Of a DNA stretch of 64,000 nt, positions 28,125-37,615 are shown one piece after another. Made by a program: the position numbers and the translations under genes. The notes under the pieces were generated by a model. It searched no databases. It was not told the DNA's origin and saw only the letters and a list, made by a program, of their open reading frames with translations. This DNA is from Paracoccus sp041927875 (GTDB lineage: Bacteria > Pseudomonadota > Alphaproteobacteria > Rhodobacterales > Rhodobacteraceae): NCBI RefSeq assembly GCF_041927875.1, contig NZ_JBHFHN010000002.1; one strand, 5' to 3'. Each line of letters begins with the position of its first letter. The stretch's first letter is position 1.

Positions 28125-30011
28125 TCAAGCCCATTCCCACGGAACGGTGAACTCACCCAGTTTCTGACGCAGGGCGGCCTCGTCGCAATCGCCGCTGCGC
28201 TCCAGATAGGCGACCAGACCGCGCTTTTTATCCTCGGTCACGCGCACCACCTGGGCGGGCAGACCGGCGGTGGTCAAAGCCTCATTCAGGACGCGGGCGA
28301 TGGCCAGCTTGCGAAGGTCGGGCTTGAAGATCTTGCCGACCGCCGTTTTCGGCAGTTCCGGCAGGATTTCCATATGCTTGGGGATCGCGGCGCGTTCATG
28401 CACATGGCTACGGGCATGTTCGGCCAGTTCCTCGACCGTGGCGGTGGCGCCTGCCACCAGTTCGACATAGCAGCAGGGCAATTCGCCCGCGAAACTGTCG
28501 GGCTGACCGATGGCCCCGGCAAAGGCGACGGCAGGGTGCGACAGCATCGCTTCTTCGATCTCGGCGGGGTCGATATTGTGGCCGCCGCGGATGATCAGAT
28601 CCTTGGCCCGCCCGGTAATCCACAGATAGCCGTCGGCATCCAGCCGCCCCAGATCGCCGGTGCGCAGGAACACGCCTTCCGCGAACAGGTCATGGTTCTT
28701 GTCGGCCTCGGTATAGGTCGAACCCGAGAACACGCCGGGGTTGGCCACGCAGATTTCACCGATCTCGTCGATGCCGCATTCCTCATGCCCCTGGGCGGTG
28801 TGGCGCAGGATGCGGACATGGGTATAGGGCAGCGGCACGCCGACCGAGCCGACCTTTTTCAGCCCATCGACCGGGTTGCAGGACACCAGACAGGTCGCCT
28901 CGGTCAGGCCATAGCCTTCGGCGATCTCGACCCCGGTGGCGGCCTTGAAGCGGTTGTAAAGTTCGATCGGCAGCGCGGCCGAGCCCGAAATCGCGGTTTT
29001 CAGGGTCGAGACATCGGCATTCACCGGGCGCTGCATGAGCGCCGAAATCGCCGTCGGCACGGTGATCAGGAAGGTCACCTTCCAGCGTTCGATCAGCTTC
29101 CAGAAGTTGTCGAACACGCCGTCACCGCGATAGCCAGCCGGGGTGGGCAGCACGACATGCGCCCCCGCCGCGATCACCGACATCAGCACGGGATAGGCCG
29201 CGAAAACGTGAAACAGCGGCAAGGGGCAGATCAGCACATCGGTTTCATCAAACAGCAAGTTGGCACCCAGCCAGCCGTTGTAGATCATCCCCGAATACTT
29301 GTGCTGCGCGACCTTGGGCATCCCGGTGGTTCCGCCGGTGTGGAAATAGGCCGCCACGCGGTCGCCCTTGGCATCGGCAAAGGTCAGCCGGTCTGCGGGG
29401 TGGCGGGCCAGTTCGGCGCCATAGTTCAGCACGTCGGCCTTGTGCGCCACCGCGACCTTGGGGCGGATCATCGGCACGATGGCGCGCTTCAGCCCCGACA
29501 GATAGGGGACCAGATCGACCTCAAGCACGGTTTTCACATTGGGCGCGTGCTTGACGGCCTCGGCGGCCTTCTGGGCGATATCGGTCTTGGGAAAGGCGCG
29601 CAGCGTGACCAGCACCTTGGCGCGGGTCTCGCGCAGGATGGCGCCGATCTGCTCGGGTTCCAGCAAAGGGTTGATCGGATTGACGATCCCGGCAATCGAG
29701 CCGCCCAGCAGCACCTGCGCGGTGTCCAGCGAGTTGGGCAGGAGATAGGCGACCGTATCGCTTTCGCCCACGCCCAGGCTGCGCAGCAGGTTCGCGGTTT
29801 GCGTCACCCGGCCATGGAACTGCCGCCAGGTCAACGTGACGGCCTTGTCCTTTTCGCCGGAAAATATCTGGAAACTGATCGCCGGGCGGTCGCCGTGGCG
29901 GTTCATCGTCTCGGTGATGAACTGATACATCGTTTGCGGGCGCGCGCGATCGGCCCAGGGCATTTCCTGTTCGATCGTGTCGCGATCCTGCACCGAGGCA
30001 AATGTCGGCAT
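28125..30011 (-). CDS. Acyl-CoA synthetase (AMP-binding superfamily)
   Basis: A 628-residue adenylate-forming enzyme. The P-loop-like A3 motif is YFHTGGTTGMPKVAQ; A5 is EGYGLTEAT; the hinge and A8 region is RTGDLGRLDADGYLWITGRAKDLIIRGG; the catalytic A10 lysine lies in KTAVGKIFKPDLRK. It should activate a carboxylic acid with ATP and join it to CoA; medium or long chain or an aromatic acid are possible. The start at 30011 (MPTFASVQDRD) has a GGGGGG stretch upstream; the 90-base open extension is not supported. It is probably transcribed alone. Confidence 0.88.
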   Translation of the reverse strand: MPTFASVQDRDTIEQEMPWADRARPQTMYQFITETMNRHGDRPAISFQIFSGEKDKAVTLTWRQFHGRVTQTANLLRSLGVGESDTVAYLLPNSLDTAQVLLGGSIAGIVNPINPLLEPEQIGAILRETRAKVLVTLRAFPKTDIAQKAAEAVKHAPNVKTVLEVDLVPYLSGLKRAIVPMIRPKVAVAHKADVLNYGAELARHPADRLTFADAKGDRVAAYFHTGGTTGMPKVAQHKYSGMIYNGWLGANLLFDETDVLICPLPLFHVFAAYPVLMSVIAAGAHVVLPTPAGYRGDGVFDNFWKLIERWKVTFLITVPTAISALMQRPVNADVSTLKTAISGSAALPIELYNRFKAATGVEIAEGYGLTEATCLVSCNPVDGLKKVGSVGVPLPYTHVRILRHTAQGHEECGIDEIGEICVANPGVFSGSTYTEADKNHDLFAEGVFLRTGDLGRLDADGYLWITGRAKDLIIRGGHNIDPAEIEEAMLSHPAVAFAGAIGQPDSFAGELPCCYVELVAGATATVEELAEHARSHVHERAAIPKHMEILPELPKTAVGKIFKPDLRKLAIARVLNEALTTAGLPAQVVRVTEDKKRGLVAYLERSGDCDEAALRQKLGEFTVPWEWA

Positions 30012-30099
30012 GGCGTCCCCCCTTCGTTCGTCCCCATCCCGCGGCGATCCCGCGCGGGTATCGCAACAGCATGAAAAGAAAGGCGCCGCAGGGCAAGTC

Positions 30100-30133
30100 A
30101 AAGCGGCGGTGGCAACGTCACGTCACCACCGCC
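30100..30133 (-). terminator. Hairpin after the Kbp-like gene
   Basis: GGCGGTGG and CCACCGCC pair perfectly (30126-30133 with 30105-30112) about 22 bp after the stop, with CTTTGACTT following on the minus strand. The T-run is weak, so termination is likely but not certain. Confidence 0.5.
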
Positions 30134-30154
30134 TTGATGTCGATCTGGTGCGGA

Positions 30155-30703
30155 TCAGGCCTGCGGAATGCGCAGCACCTGGCCCGGATAGATTTTGTCG
30201 GGATGGCTCAGCATCGGCTTGTTCGCCTCGAAAATATCGTTGTAGCGATTGGCCTTGCCCAGGGTTTTCTGCGCGATTTCCGACAGCGTGTCGCCCTTTT
30301 TCACGGTATAGAACACCGCGCCGTCAGCGGCCTGGGTCTGGGCCTTGGCCGCATCAGCCTTGGGCGCGTCAGCGTCGGCGGCCTTGGCGGCGGGGCGCGG
30401 GTAATCCAGCTCATCCGCGTTGACGCGGGCGATGCCTTTGACATTGCCGACCGCCAGGATCAGCTTTTCGGCGGTGGCCGCATCCTTGACCTTGCCGATG
30501 ATCGACACGGTGTCACCCGACAGGCGCAGGCGAATGTCGTCGCCGCTGATCCCCAGATCCGCGACCTCTTTTTGCAGCGCGGCGACCTGGGCCTGAACCG
30601 GATCGACATCCGCCGTCTGTGCGGCAGCCTTTGGTTCGGCAGCTTCGGCAGCACCCCCGAACAGCGACTTACCCGCGTCTTTCACGAAATCCCAGATGGC
30701 CAT
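30155..30703 (-). CDS. BON/LysM protein, Kbp (YgaU)-like
   Basis: A 182-residue cytoplasmic-looking protein. It begins MAIWDFVKDAGKSLFG, close to the start of Escherichia coli Kbp (MGLFNFVKDAG). A BON domain follows (about residues 55-105, ending VGNVKGIARVN) and then a LysM domain (FYTVKKGDTLSEIAQKTLGKANRYNDIFEANKP) ending in KIYPGQVLRIPQA. The C-terminus matches Kbp almost residue for residue, but an Ala-rich linker makes this protein about 30 residues longer. Kbp binds potassium. There is no signal peptide, consistent with an intracellular role. Confidence 0.83.
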   Translation of the reverse strand: MAIWDFVKDAGKSLFGGAAEAAEPKAAAQTADVDPVQAQVAALQKEVADLGISGDDIRLRLSGDTVSIIGKVKDAATAEKLILAVGNVKGIARVNADELDYPRPAAKAADADAPKADAAKAQTQAADGAVFYTVKKGDTLSEIAQKTLGKANRYNDIFEANKPMLSHPDKIYPGQVLRIPQA

Positions 30704-30895
30704 CGGTCGTCCTTTCCTGAACAGCTTTGCCCGCCAGAGGGCGGTGGTCTGGCACCGCAACGCAGGCCGGGGGCGCGGGTTCCCGATGACGCGAATGACC
30801 CAACGTCATGTCAACCGATGGGAACCCTTTCTTCAACTTTGGGCCGTATGCCGCCATGTAACCCGCCCATGTCACGCAATGATGAAGGACCGCCC

Positions 30896-31438
30896 ATGAG
30901 AACGACCACCCTGTTGGCCCTGCCCCTGATCGCCGCCCTGGCGGCCTGCACGACCACCCGCACGGTGCAGCCCGCCACCAGCCATGGCAGCAGCGACTAT
31001 CCCGATGTTCAGGCCAGTGCGCCGGGCAAGGCCACCTGCGTCGCCACCACGGCAGCAGACAATGCTGCGGCGGCGGCGACCAATGCCGCCCGCGCGCGGT
31101 CGGGTCTGGCGCCGGTCAAGGCCAATGATCGGCTGGCAAAAGCGGCAGCGGCCCATGCCTGCGACATGGCGCAGCGCGGGCTGATGGCGCATCAGGGATC
31201 GACCACAACCGGCCCGTCGCAGCGCGTCAAGGCGCAGGGCTATCGCCCCGCGCTGACCGCGGAAAACATCGCCGCCGGGCCGTTTGACCGCGCGCGGGTG
31301 CTGGCCGAATGGAACGGCTCGCAAGGGCATCTGTCGAACATCATGATCCCCTCCCTGCGTGAGGTCGGGATCGGCCGCGCCATCGGATCCGACGGACGCA
31401 CGGTGTTCTGGGCGGCGGTTTACGCGCAGCCGCGATAG
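30896..31438 (+). CDS. CAP-domain (SCP/PR1-like) lipoprotein
   Basis: A 180-residue lipoprotein precursor: MRTTTLLALPLIAALAAC with lipobox LAAC. After a Thr/Ser-rich linker comes a CAP domain: NAARARSGLAPVKANDRL, HACDMAQRGLMAHQG, RVKAQGYRPALTAENIAAG and GHLSNIMIPSLREVGIG, with the two His and Glu positions of the CAP cavity. Bacterial CAP proteins bind lipids or act on the envelope, but their activity is mostly unknown. It is divergent from the Kbp-like gene across a 190-bp promoter region. Confidence 0.85.
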   Translation: MRTTTLLALPLIAALAACTTTRTVQPATSHGSSDYPDVQASAPGKATCVATTAADNAAAAATNAARARSGLAPVKANDRLAKAAAAHACDMAQRGLMAHQGSTTTGPSQRVKAQGYRPALTAENIAAGPFDRARVLAEWNGSQGHLSNIMIPSLREVGIGRAIGSDGRTVFWAAVYAQPR

Positions 31439-31471
31439 GTTGCCGGCCGCCTGTGGCACGGGCAGGATTTG

Positions 31472-31533
31472 CGTATTTGTGACAAGAAAGAAGGGAAAGG
31501 CCGGGCTCTTCGGCCCCCCATTTGACAAATACG
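31472..31533. repeat. Extragenic palindrome between convergent genes
   Basis: CGTATTTGT (31472-31480) and ACAAATACG (31525-31533) are perfect inverted repeats enclosing a second hairpin (GGCCG...CGGCC). It fills the space between the convergent CAP and exporter genes and could end both transcripts. The outer sequence resembles dispersed extragenic repeats that I recall from Rhodobacterales genomes; that relation is from memory. Confidence 0.5.
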
Positions 31534-31546
31534 GATATTTCGCCGC

Positions 31547-33346
31547 CTACAGGTCCGCCGCGCCATCGGTGAATTGCAGCCGGGCCAAGCGGGCGTAAAG
31601 CCCGCCCTCGGCCACAAGCTGATCATGGCTGCCCTGGGCAACGATGCGGCCATCCTGAAAGACGACGATGCGGTCGGCCTTTTTCACCGTGGCCAGCCGG
31701 TGCGCGACGATCAGCGTCGTGCGATCCTGCGACAGACGGTCGACGGCGGCCTGAACCGCGCGTTCGCTTTCGCTGTCCAGCGCGCTTGTCGCCTCATCCA
31801 GCAGCAAGATCGGGGCGTCGCGCAGGATGGCGCGGGCAATGGCGATACGCTGTTTCTGGCCGCCCGACAGCATGACCCCGCGTTCGCCCACGAAGGTCTC
31901 ATACCCCTGCGGCAGCGCAGTCAGGAAGTCATGCGCATGGGCGGCGCGGGCGGCGTCCTCGACCTCGGCATCGGTGGCGCCGGGGCGACCGAAGCGGATG
32001 TTGTCGCGTGCCGAGGCGGCGAAGATCACCGGATCCTGCGGCACAAGCGCGATCGCCTGGCGGAAATCGGCGCGCGCCATGGTGCGCAGGTCGATGCCGT
32101 CGATGGTGACGCGGCCATGGTCGGGATCCCAGAACCGCTGGATCATCTGGATAACTGTTGTCTTGCCCGCGCCCGAGGGGCCGACCAGTGCCACGGTCTC
32201 GCCCGGGCGGACGTCCAGTGTGACATCCTTCAGCGCCGAGACATCGGGGCGCGACGGATAGTGGAAGCTGACATCCTGAAAGCCGATGGCGCCGCGCACC
32301 GGGCGCGGCAGCGGCACCGGTTGCGCCGGATCAGCCACGCTGTCCTCGGCCCCCAGCAGTTCGACCAGCCGTTCGGTGGCGCCCGCGGCGCGCTGCAACT
32401 CACCCCAGATTTCCGACAAGGCGCCGACCGAACCGGCCACCATGATCGCGTAGATGACGAATTGCACCAATTCGCCGACGCTCATCAGCCCGGTTTCGAC
32501 ATCGCGCGCGCCGACCCACAGCACGCCGATCACCCCAGCGAAAACCAGGAAGATGACGATCACCGTCAGTTGCGCGCGGGTCCGGATGCGTTCGCGCGCG
32601 CTGTCATAGGCGCGTTCGGTCACATGGGCGAAATCGGCGCGGGTGATGGTTTCGTGGGTGAAGGCCTGCACCGTCTGCGCCGCCAGCAGCGATTCCGAGG
32701 CCGAACCGGCCGATGAGGCGATCCAGTCCTGGTTGTCGCGGCTTTGCTGGCGCAGCTTGCGGCCCAGCAGGATGATCGGCACCACCACCACCGGCACGAT
32801 CAGCAGCACCAGCCCCGTCAGCTTGGCCGAGGTGAACAGCAGCATGGTCAGCCCGCCCACGAACACCAGCATGTTGCGCAGCGCGACCGAGACGGATGAG
32901 CCGATCACCGACAGGATCAGCGTGGTGTCGGTGGTGATGCGGCTGATGATCTCTCCGGTCAGGATGCGTTCAAAGAACGCGGGCGACATGCCCATGACGC
33001 GGGAAAAGACGGCGGTGCGGATATCGGCGACGACGCGTTCGCCCAGCCGCGTGACCAGCGCGTAACGCAGGCCGGTGCCCAGCGCCAGCAGCGCCACGAT
33101 GACCAGCGCGGCGATGAAATATTCATCCAGCAGCAGCGAGCCTTCGTTGAAGCCGTCAACCACGCGACGCACCGCCAAGGGCAGCACCAGGTTGATCCCG
33201 GCGGTCAGCACCAGCGTGGCCAGCGCCGCCAGCATCAGCAGCCGATAGGGCGCCACAAAGGGCCACAGCCCCCGCAGCGCGCCCACCTTTCGCGTCACCG
33301 GGCGATCCTGCCCTGCCGCCTCTGCCGCCGCTGTCCGTCGTGCCAT
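31547..33346 (-). CDS. MsbA-like ABC exporter (fused membrane and ATPase domains)
   Basis: A 599-residue half-transporter. The N-terminal six-helix ABC-exporter domain (about 30-310) precedes an ATPase domain with Walker A GPSGAGKTT, signature LSGGQKQRIAIARAI, Walker B ILLLDEATSALD and the IVAHRLATV switch. It should work as a homodimer. A lipid or multidrug role fits the MsbA/BmrA/LmrA group. The ATG at 33346 has an AAGGGGGG site; the 27-base open extension is less likely. Confidence 0.9.
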   Translation of the reverse strand: MARRTAAAEAAGQDRPVTRKVGALRGLWPFVAPYRLLMLAALATLVLTAGINLVLPLAVRRVVDGFNEGSLLLDEYFIAALVIVALLALGTGLRYALVTRLGERVVADIRTAVFSRVMGMSPAFFERILTGEIISRITTDTTLILSVIGSSVSVALRNMLVFVGGLTMLLFTSAKLTGLVLLIVPVVVVPIILLGRKLRQQSRDNQDWIASSAGSASESLLAAQTVQAFTHETITRADFAHVTERAYDSARERIRTRAQLTVIVIFLVFAGVIGVLWVGARDVETGLMSVGELVQFVIYAIMVAGSVGALSEIWGELQRAAGATERLVELLGAEDSVADPAQPVPLPRPVRGAIGFQDVSFHYPSRPDVSALKDVTLDVRPGETVALVGPSGAGKTTVIQMIQRFWDPDHGRVTIDGIDLRTMARADFRQAIALVPQDPVIFAASARDNIRFGRPGATDAEVEDAARAAHAHDFLTALPQGYETFVGERGVMLSGGQKQRIAIARAILRDAPILLLDEATSALDSESERAVQAAVDRLSQDRTTLIVAHRLATVKKADRIVVFQDGRIVAQGSHDQLVAEGGLYARLARLQFTDGAADL

Positions 33347-33400
33347 GCTGCCCCCCTTGGTCGCGGGGCGCATTTAGGCACCGCTGCGGCGAAAGTCCAT

Positions 33401-33485
33401 TGGTGCGGGCGGCGGGACTTGAACCCGCACGGCCTGCGGCCCAGGGAGTTTAAGTCCCATGCGTCTACCATTCCGCCACGCCCGC
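33401..33485 (-). tRNA. tRNA-Leu (TAA anticodon)
   Basis: The minus strand gives an 85-nt class II tRNA: acceptor GCGGGCG pairs with CGCCCGC, T-arm GCGGGTTCAAGTCCCGC, and anticodon loop CTTAAAC with anticodon TAA. CCA is encoded. The extended variable arm is consistent with leucine. Confidence 0.93.
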
Positions 33486-33648
33486 CAGCGACCGCGCGGC
33501 TGGATCGGGGGCGGCGCGTGCGCTACCGGCCCGATCAAGGCAGCGCCCGGATCGCGCGCCCGTGGTAGCCGCTGGCCCCGGCATTTCCAAGCCCCGATCG
33601 CGCCGCAGGCGGGCGTCGCAGGCAGGCGTCGAAGGCGGGTGTCGCAGG

Positions 33649-34458
33649 TCAGGGCCTTTCGCCGCGTGCCAAGGCGCCGTCGATCACGTCCAGCACCCCA
33701 TCCAGATCGGCCACGGAATCGATGGTGAAATGCGCCCCCGCGCGGGTCAGCCGGGCATGGGCCTGTGCCCGCAGCCGTTCACGCTCGGCCTCATCCAAAG
33801 CGGCGCTTTCCTGGGCATTCAGGCCAAAGACGTTGCCGGTCATTGCCACGCCCACCGTCCAGCAACCGGCATTCAACCCTTCGGCGATCCCGACCTCGGT
33901 GTCGTCGACCTTGACCACCGCTGCGGCGGGCCAGACGTCCAGATCCTGAAAGCAGCGATACATCATCAGCGGCGTGGGGCGGCCCTGCGACAGATCGCCC
34001 GCGCAGACCAGATTGTCGGGCGCATAGCCCTGATCGGCGGCCAGCGGCAGCAGCGGGGCCATGATCTCGCGCGTGTAGCCGGTGGTCGATCCGATCTTCA
34101 GCCCGCGGGCACGGGCGCGGGCCACGGTCTCGGCGGCGCCGTCGATCAGCGTGGCATAGTCGGTGACGACAGCGACGTTCATCGGCACGAACACGTCATA
34201 GACGTCATCGATGTCGGCTTCGGTCGGGGGCGCGCCATGGGCCGTTTCCCAGGCCTTCGCAATGCGCGGCAGGGCCATCAGCGCGCGAATATGGTCGCGC
34301 TTGGCCATGCCCATCGGGCCGCGCGCCTCATCCACGGTCAGCGTGACGCCGAAGCGGGCGAAGGCCTGAACGAACACCCCCATCGGCGCCTGCGAGCCAT
34401 GGTCGATGATCGTTCCGGCCCAGTCAAAGACAACGGCGGCCAGTTTCAGCGTGCTCAT
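33649..34458 (-). CDS. phnX: Phosphonoacetaldehyde hydrolase
   Basis: A 269-residue HAD enzyme that cleaves phosphonoacetaldehyde to acetaldehyde and phosphate. The nucleophile is D12 in VVFDWAGTIID (with the Ala-Gly-Thr variant typical of PhnX). The Schiff-base lysine is K53 in MGMAKRDHIR, the same numbers as in the Bacillus cereus enzyme. Motif KVDDTEVGIAEG provides the Mg-binding acids. It is the last gene of the 2-aminoethylphosphonate operon, with a 4-base overlap to the oxidoreductase. A separate phosphonatase of the PhnA type is not needed for this pathway. Confidence 0.95.
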   Translation of the reverse strand: MSTLKLAAVVFDWAGTIIDHGSQAPMGVFVQAFARFGVTLTVDEARGPMGMAKRDHIRALMALPRIAKAWETAHGAPPTEADIDDVYDVFVPMNVAVVTDYATLIDGAAETVARARARGLKIGSTTGYTREIMAPLLPLAADQGYAPDNLVCAGDLSQGRPTPLMMYRCFQDLDVWPAAAVVKVDDTEVGIAEGLNAGCWTVGVAMTGNVFGLNAQESAALDEAERERLRAQAHARLTRAGAHFTIDSVADLDGVLDVIDGALARGERP

Positions 34459-35597
34459 GCGGTATCCCCCAGCAAGTCGGCGATGGTTTCCTCGGCAATG
34501 GCAAAGGCGGTGCTGGCCCCGGTCCCCGAGGTCACGATCACCAGCCGCACCCCGTCGGCGGGCGCGTCGCGCACCATCAGCCGGTCGGGAAGGCTGGCAT
34601 AGGTGCCCATCCAGCGTTCGGTCACGCGCGCGCCGGGCAGCCGCAGCACCGCGTGCAGTTCGTCCAGCATCAGCCGGTCCACATCCTCGCGCGCAAAGGG
34701 CGAGGGGCTGGTTTCGTAATGGTGGCTGTCACCGACGATCAGCCCGCCATCAGCCCCCTGCACCGCGATCAGGTGGATGCCGTGATCCAGATGCGCGGGC
34801 TGTTCGGCGCGCAGCCGGGCGTGCAGCGCCGCCGCCTGCGGCAATTCTGCATAGCCCAGATAGCGCACCAGCGACAGGTCCGACATCACCGATCCTGGCA
34901 GGCGAAAGCCCGGATCTTCGGGCATCACCTTCATCATCTGCAAGCGGCAGCGGGTGATGCCCAGGGCGGCGATCCGGTCGGGGAACAGGCCCAGCAGATC
35001 ATCGCCGGGGCAGACCACGACGTGATCGGCGCGCAGCACCCCCGCCGTGGTGACGACCCGGCCCGCCGCCACATCGGTAACCAGCGTACGGCGCAGAAAG
35101 CGCACACCCATGGCGGCCTCAAGCCAGCCGGCCAGGCGCGGGATCGCATCCCGGCTTTCCACGCGGCGTTCATGCGGGCTGCAAAGCGCGCCGGCAAAGT
35201 CGCCATCGGCCAGCACGGCGCCCTGTTCGCGGCGCAGGTCCGCGCCGCCCAGCAGCCGGCAATCGCGGCCCATCTCGGTGGCCTGAAACGCCTCGAGCAC
35301 GGCCATCGCCTCGGGTCGGCGGGCCACGACCCACAGGCCCTGATGTTCGATGCGGATCCCGGCCTGGGGCGCGACCTCCGCCCAGACATCGCGTGAGCGC
35401 ATGGCGCGGTGCCAGCATTCACCCGCCTGCTGGCCGGTGACGGTCACAAAGCCGAAGTTGCGCACCGATGCGCCGATGGCCTCGACCTCACGGTCGATCA
35501 CCGCCACGGACAGGCCGCGCCTGCGCGCCGCCAACGCATGTGCCAGCCCGACGATCCCCGCCCCAACGACGATCAGATCATAGCCATCCTGGGTCAT
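34455..35597 (-). CDS. FAD-dependent oxidoreductase of the phosphonate cluster (TIGR03364 type)
   Basis: A 380-residue DAO-family flavoenzyme. The Rossmann motif DLIVVGAGIVGLAHALAARRRG is at the N-terminus (split), and GTYASLPDRLM and the SGTGASTAFAIAEE FAD-contact region close the fold. This type accompanies phnX and AEP transport genes in many bacteria and is reported to oxidise N-methylated 2-aminoethylphosphonate to phosphonoacetaldehyde. No PhnW transaminase is present in the window, so this enzyme may supply the aldehyde. Overlaps with both neighbours (ATGA and an equivalent 4 bp) show tight coupling. Substrate is inferred. Confidence 0.82.
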   Translation of the reverse strand: MTQDGYDLIVVGAGIVGLAHALAARRRGLSVAVIDREVEAIGASVRNFGFVTVTGQQAGECWHRAMRSRDVWAEVAPQAGIRIEHQGLWVVARRPEAMAVLEAFQATEMGRDCRLLGGADLRREQGAVLADGDFAGALCSPHERRVESRDAIPRLAGWLEAAMGVRFLRRTLVTDVAAGRVVTTAGVLRADHVVVCPGDDLLGLFPDRIAALGITRCRLQMMKVMPEDPGFRLPGSVMSDLSLVRYLGYAELPQAAALHARLRAEQPAHLDHGIHLIAVQGADGGLIVGDSHHYETSPSPFAREDVDRLMLDELHAVLRLPGARVTERWMGTYASLPDRLMVRDAPADGVRLVIVTSGTGASTAFAIAEETIADLLGDTA

Positions 35598-37615
35598 CGT
35601 GCCCTCCAGTCCTGGCTGCGGGCCAGCATCCGGGTCAGTCCGGCATGGATCAGCCGCGCGACCAGATTGGTGTAAAGAATCAGCAGCGACATGGCGGCGG
35701 CGGCCTGGATCTGGCCTGCGTCATCCATGTTCAACGCCGCGACCGCCGCCAGCGTCGTGCCGGGCGCATAAAGGAACACAACCGCCGAGACGGTCGTCAT
35801 CGCATTGACGAACAGATAAAAGCCCACGTCGATCATGCTGGGCAGGCAGATCGGCATCGACACGCGGGTGAACATCCGCGTCACCGGCTGTTTCAGCGAG
35901 GCGGCGACGGCCTCGAACTCGCGGTCCATCGCTTTCAGCGCGGTCAGCGCAGTCAGATGCGACACGGTGTAGAAATGCGTGATCGTGGACAGCACCAGAA
36001 TGGCCATGGTGCCGTAAATCGCATTCAGCGGATTGGCGGCGTTGTTGAAGAAAAAGATGTAGGACAGCCCCAGCACCATGCCCGGCACCGCCATCGGCAG
36101 CATCGCCAGGAACTGCACAACCGCGCGCGGCCAGGCAAAGCCGCGTCCCTTTTCCACCGCATAGGCGCCGACAAACACCACCAGCGTGCCGATCACCGCC
36201 GTCAGCCCCGCCAGCCAAAGCGAGTTACCATAGCTTGCCCAGCCCCCGCCATCGACGCCCTGAAAGCTGTAGTGGCGAAGCGTCAACTGGGTGTTGTAGG
36301 GCCAGAACCGGATCAGCGCCGCATATTGCGCGACCAGAAGGATCACCAGCAGATAGCCCGCGACCAGCGCGCAGAACACCAGCGCCGCGCGGTCGACCAG
36401 CCGGTTCGGCCTCGGCGCATAGGGCACCGCCCGGGCCGAAAGCAGCGCCACCTGCCGCGCTGTCACCCAGCGATCGACGCCAAAGGCCACCACGGCAGGG
36501 ATCATCAGCACCACCGACACCACCGCACCCATGGCAAAGTTCTGCTGCCCGACGACCTGCTTGTAGATGTCGACCGCCAGCACGCTGACATCGCCACCCA
36601 CCACCTTGGGCACGCCGAACTCGGTGATCGTCAGGGTAAAGACGACAAAGGCCGCCGAGATCAGCCCATAACGCGCGCCCGGCAGCGTCACCGTCAGGAA
36701 GGTCCGCCAGCCCGAGGCACGCAGCACCCGCGCCGCCTCGTAAAGCCGCGCGTCCGATATCCGCAGCGCGGTCGAGATGATCAGCAGCGCATGGGGAAAG
36801 GTGAAGAACACGCAGCCCAGCACGATGCCCGGCACGCCATAGATACTGCCGCCGAACAGCAGCCCCCGCGCCAGCCCCTGATTGCCGAACAGATAAACCA
36901 GCGACAGCCCCGCCAGCAGCGACGGCACCAGGATCGGCACCGTCGCCAGTGTCTGCAACAGCGCCTTCCCCGGCATGCAGGTGCGATGCAGCGCATAGGC
37001 AAACCCAAAGGCCAGCGTCACGGTGATGATCGTGGTCAACAGCGCGATCCCAAGACTGTTGCCGATCGAGGACGACAGTGCGGGATCACCGAAATAGGTG
37101 CGGAAGTTGTCGAACGAGGTGACGGATCCGGCGCGCAGCACAAGGCTTCGCAAGCCGCGCGCGTCAGTCTCGGCCCAGTCGCCGATGGCGAGGCGGGTGC
37201 CGCGCATCTCAAGCGCGCCGCCGTTTGCCTGGTCGATCTGCCGGATTCGGGCGGCGACGACAGGCTGGCCCTGAAACTGGCCACGCGCAAACAATGTCGC
37301 CGCGCTTATCGACGCGCCGCGCCGCCCCTGGGCGATACCATCGGGCAGGCCCAGCCCGTCGGCGGCATCGGCAAGGCTGCCCAGATCGACAAAGCCCGTG
37401 CCGGTGTTCACCTGCACCTGATAGGCGTCATAATCGAAGCTGCGCACCTGCGTCGATTTCCACAGCATGACGCCCAGCGGCAGCGCAAGGGCCACGATCA
37501 GGTAGATCCCGACCATGGCGACAAAGGCCAGCATCATGCGGTCATCGCGCCCCGAGCGGGGCCGGATGGCAGGCGGCGCAGCCAGACCGCCCACGCCCGA
37601 ACTGACCTCAGCCAT
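35594..37615 (-). CDS. 2-aminoethylphosphonate ABC transporter permease (double-domain, PhnU2 type)
   Basis: A 673-residue permease with two BPD_transp_1 cores fused in one chain, each of about six helices. After TM1 it has a periplasmic loop of about 100 residues (FDYDAYQVQVNTGTGFVDLG) characteristic of the AEP-type iron/phosphonate permeases. The open frame extends upstream over the ATPase gene, but the ATG at 37615 overlaps that gene's stop by 8 bp. It should form the complete channel for 2-aminoethylphosphonate with the ATPase dimer. Confidence 0.88.
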   Translation of the reverse strand: MAEVSSGVGGLAAPPAIRPRSGRDDRMMLAFVAMVGIYLIVALALPLGVMLWKSTQVRSFDYDAYQVQVNTGTGFVDLGSLADAADGLGLPDGIAQGRRGASISAATLFARGQFQGQPVVAARIRQIDQANGGALEMRGTRLAIGDWAETDARGLRSLVLRAGSVTSFDNFRTYFGDPALSSSIGNSLGIALLTTIITVTLAFGFAYALHRTCMPGKALLQTLATVPILVPSLLAGLSLVYLFGNQGLARGLLFGGSIYGVPGIVLGCVFFTFPHALLIISTALRISDARLYEAARVLRASGWRTFLTVTLPGARYGLISAAFVVFTLTITEFGVPKVVGGDVSVLAVDIYKQVVGQQNFAMGAVVSVVLMIPAVVAFGVDRWVTARQVALLSARAVPYAPRPNRLVDRAALVFCALVAGYLLVILLVAQYAALIRFWPYNTQLTLRHYSFQGVDGGGWASYGNSLWLAGLTAVIGTLVVFVGAYAVEKGRGFAWPRAVVQFLAMLPMAVPGMVLGLSYIFFFNNAANPLNAIYGTMAILVLSTITHFYTVSHLTALTALKAMDREFEAVAASLKQPVTRMFTRVSMPICLPSMIDVGFYLFVNAMTTVSAVVFLYAPGTTLAAVAALNMDDAGQIQAAAAMSLLILYTNLVARLIHAGLTRMLARSQDWRAR

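Noticed and set aside
27939..30074. Very long plus-strand open frame antisense to the acyl-CoA synthetase
   Set aside because: GC-rich shadow with Arg/His/Gln-rich translation and no motifs; the minus-strand gene has all adenylation motifs.
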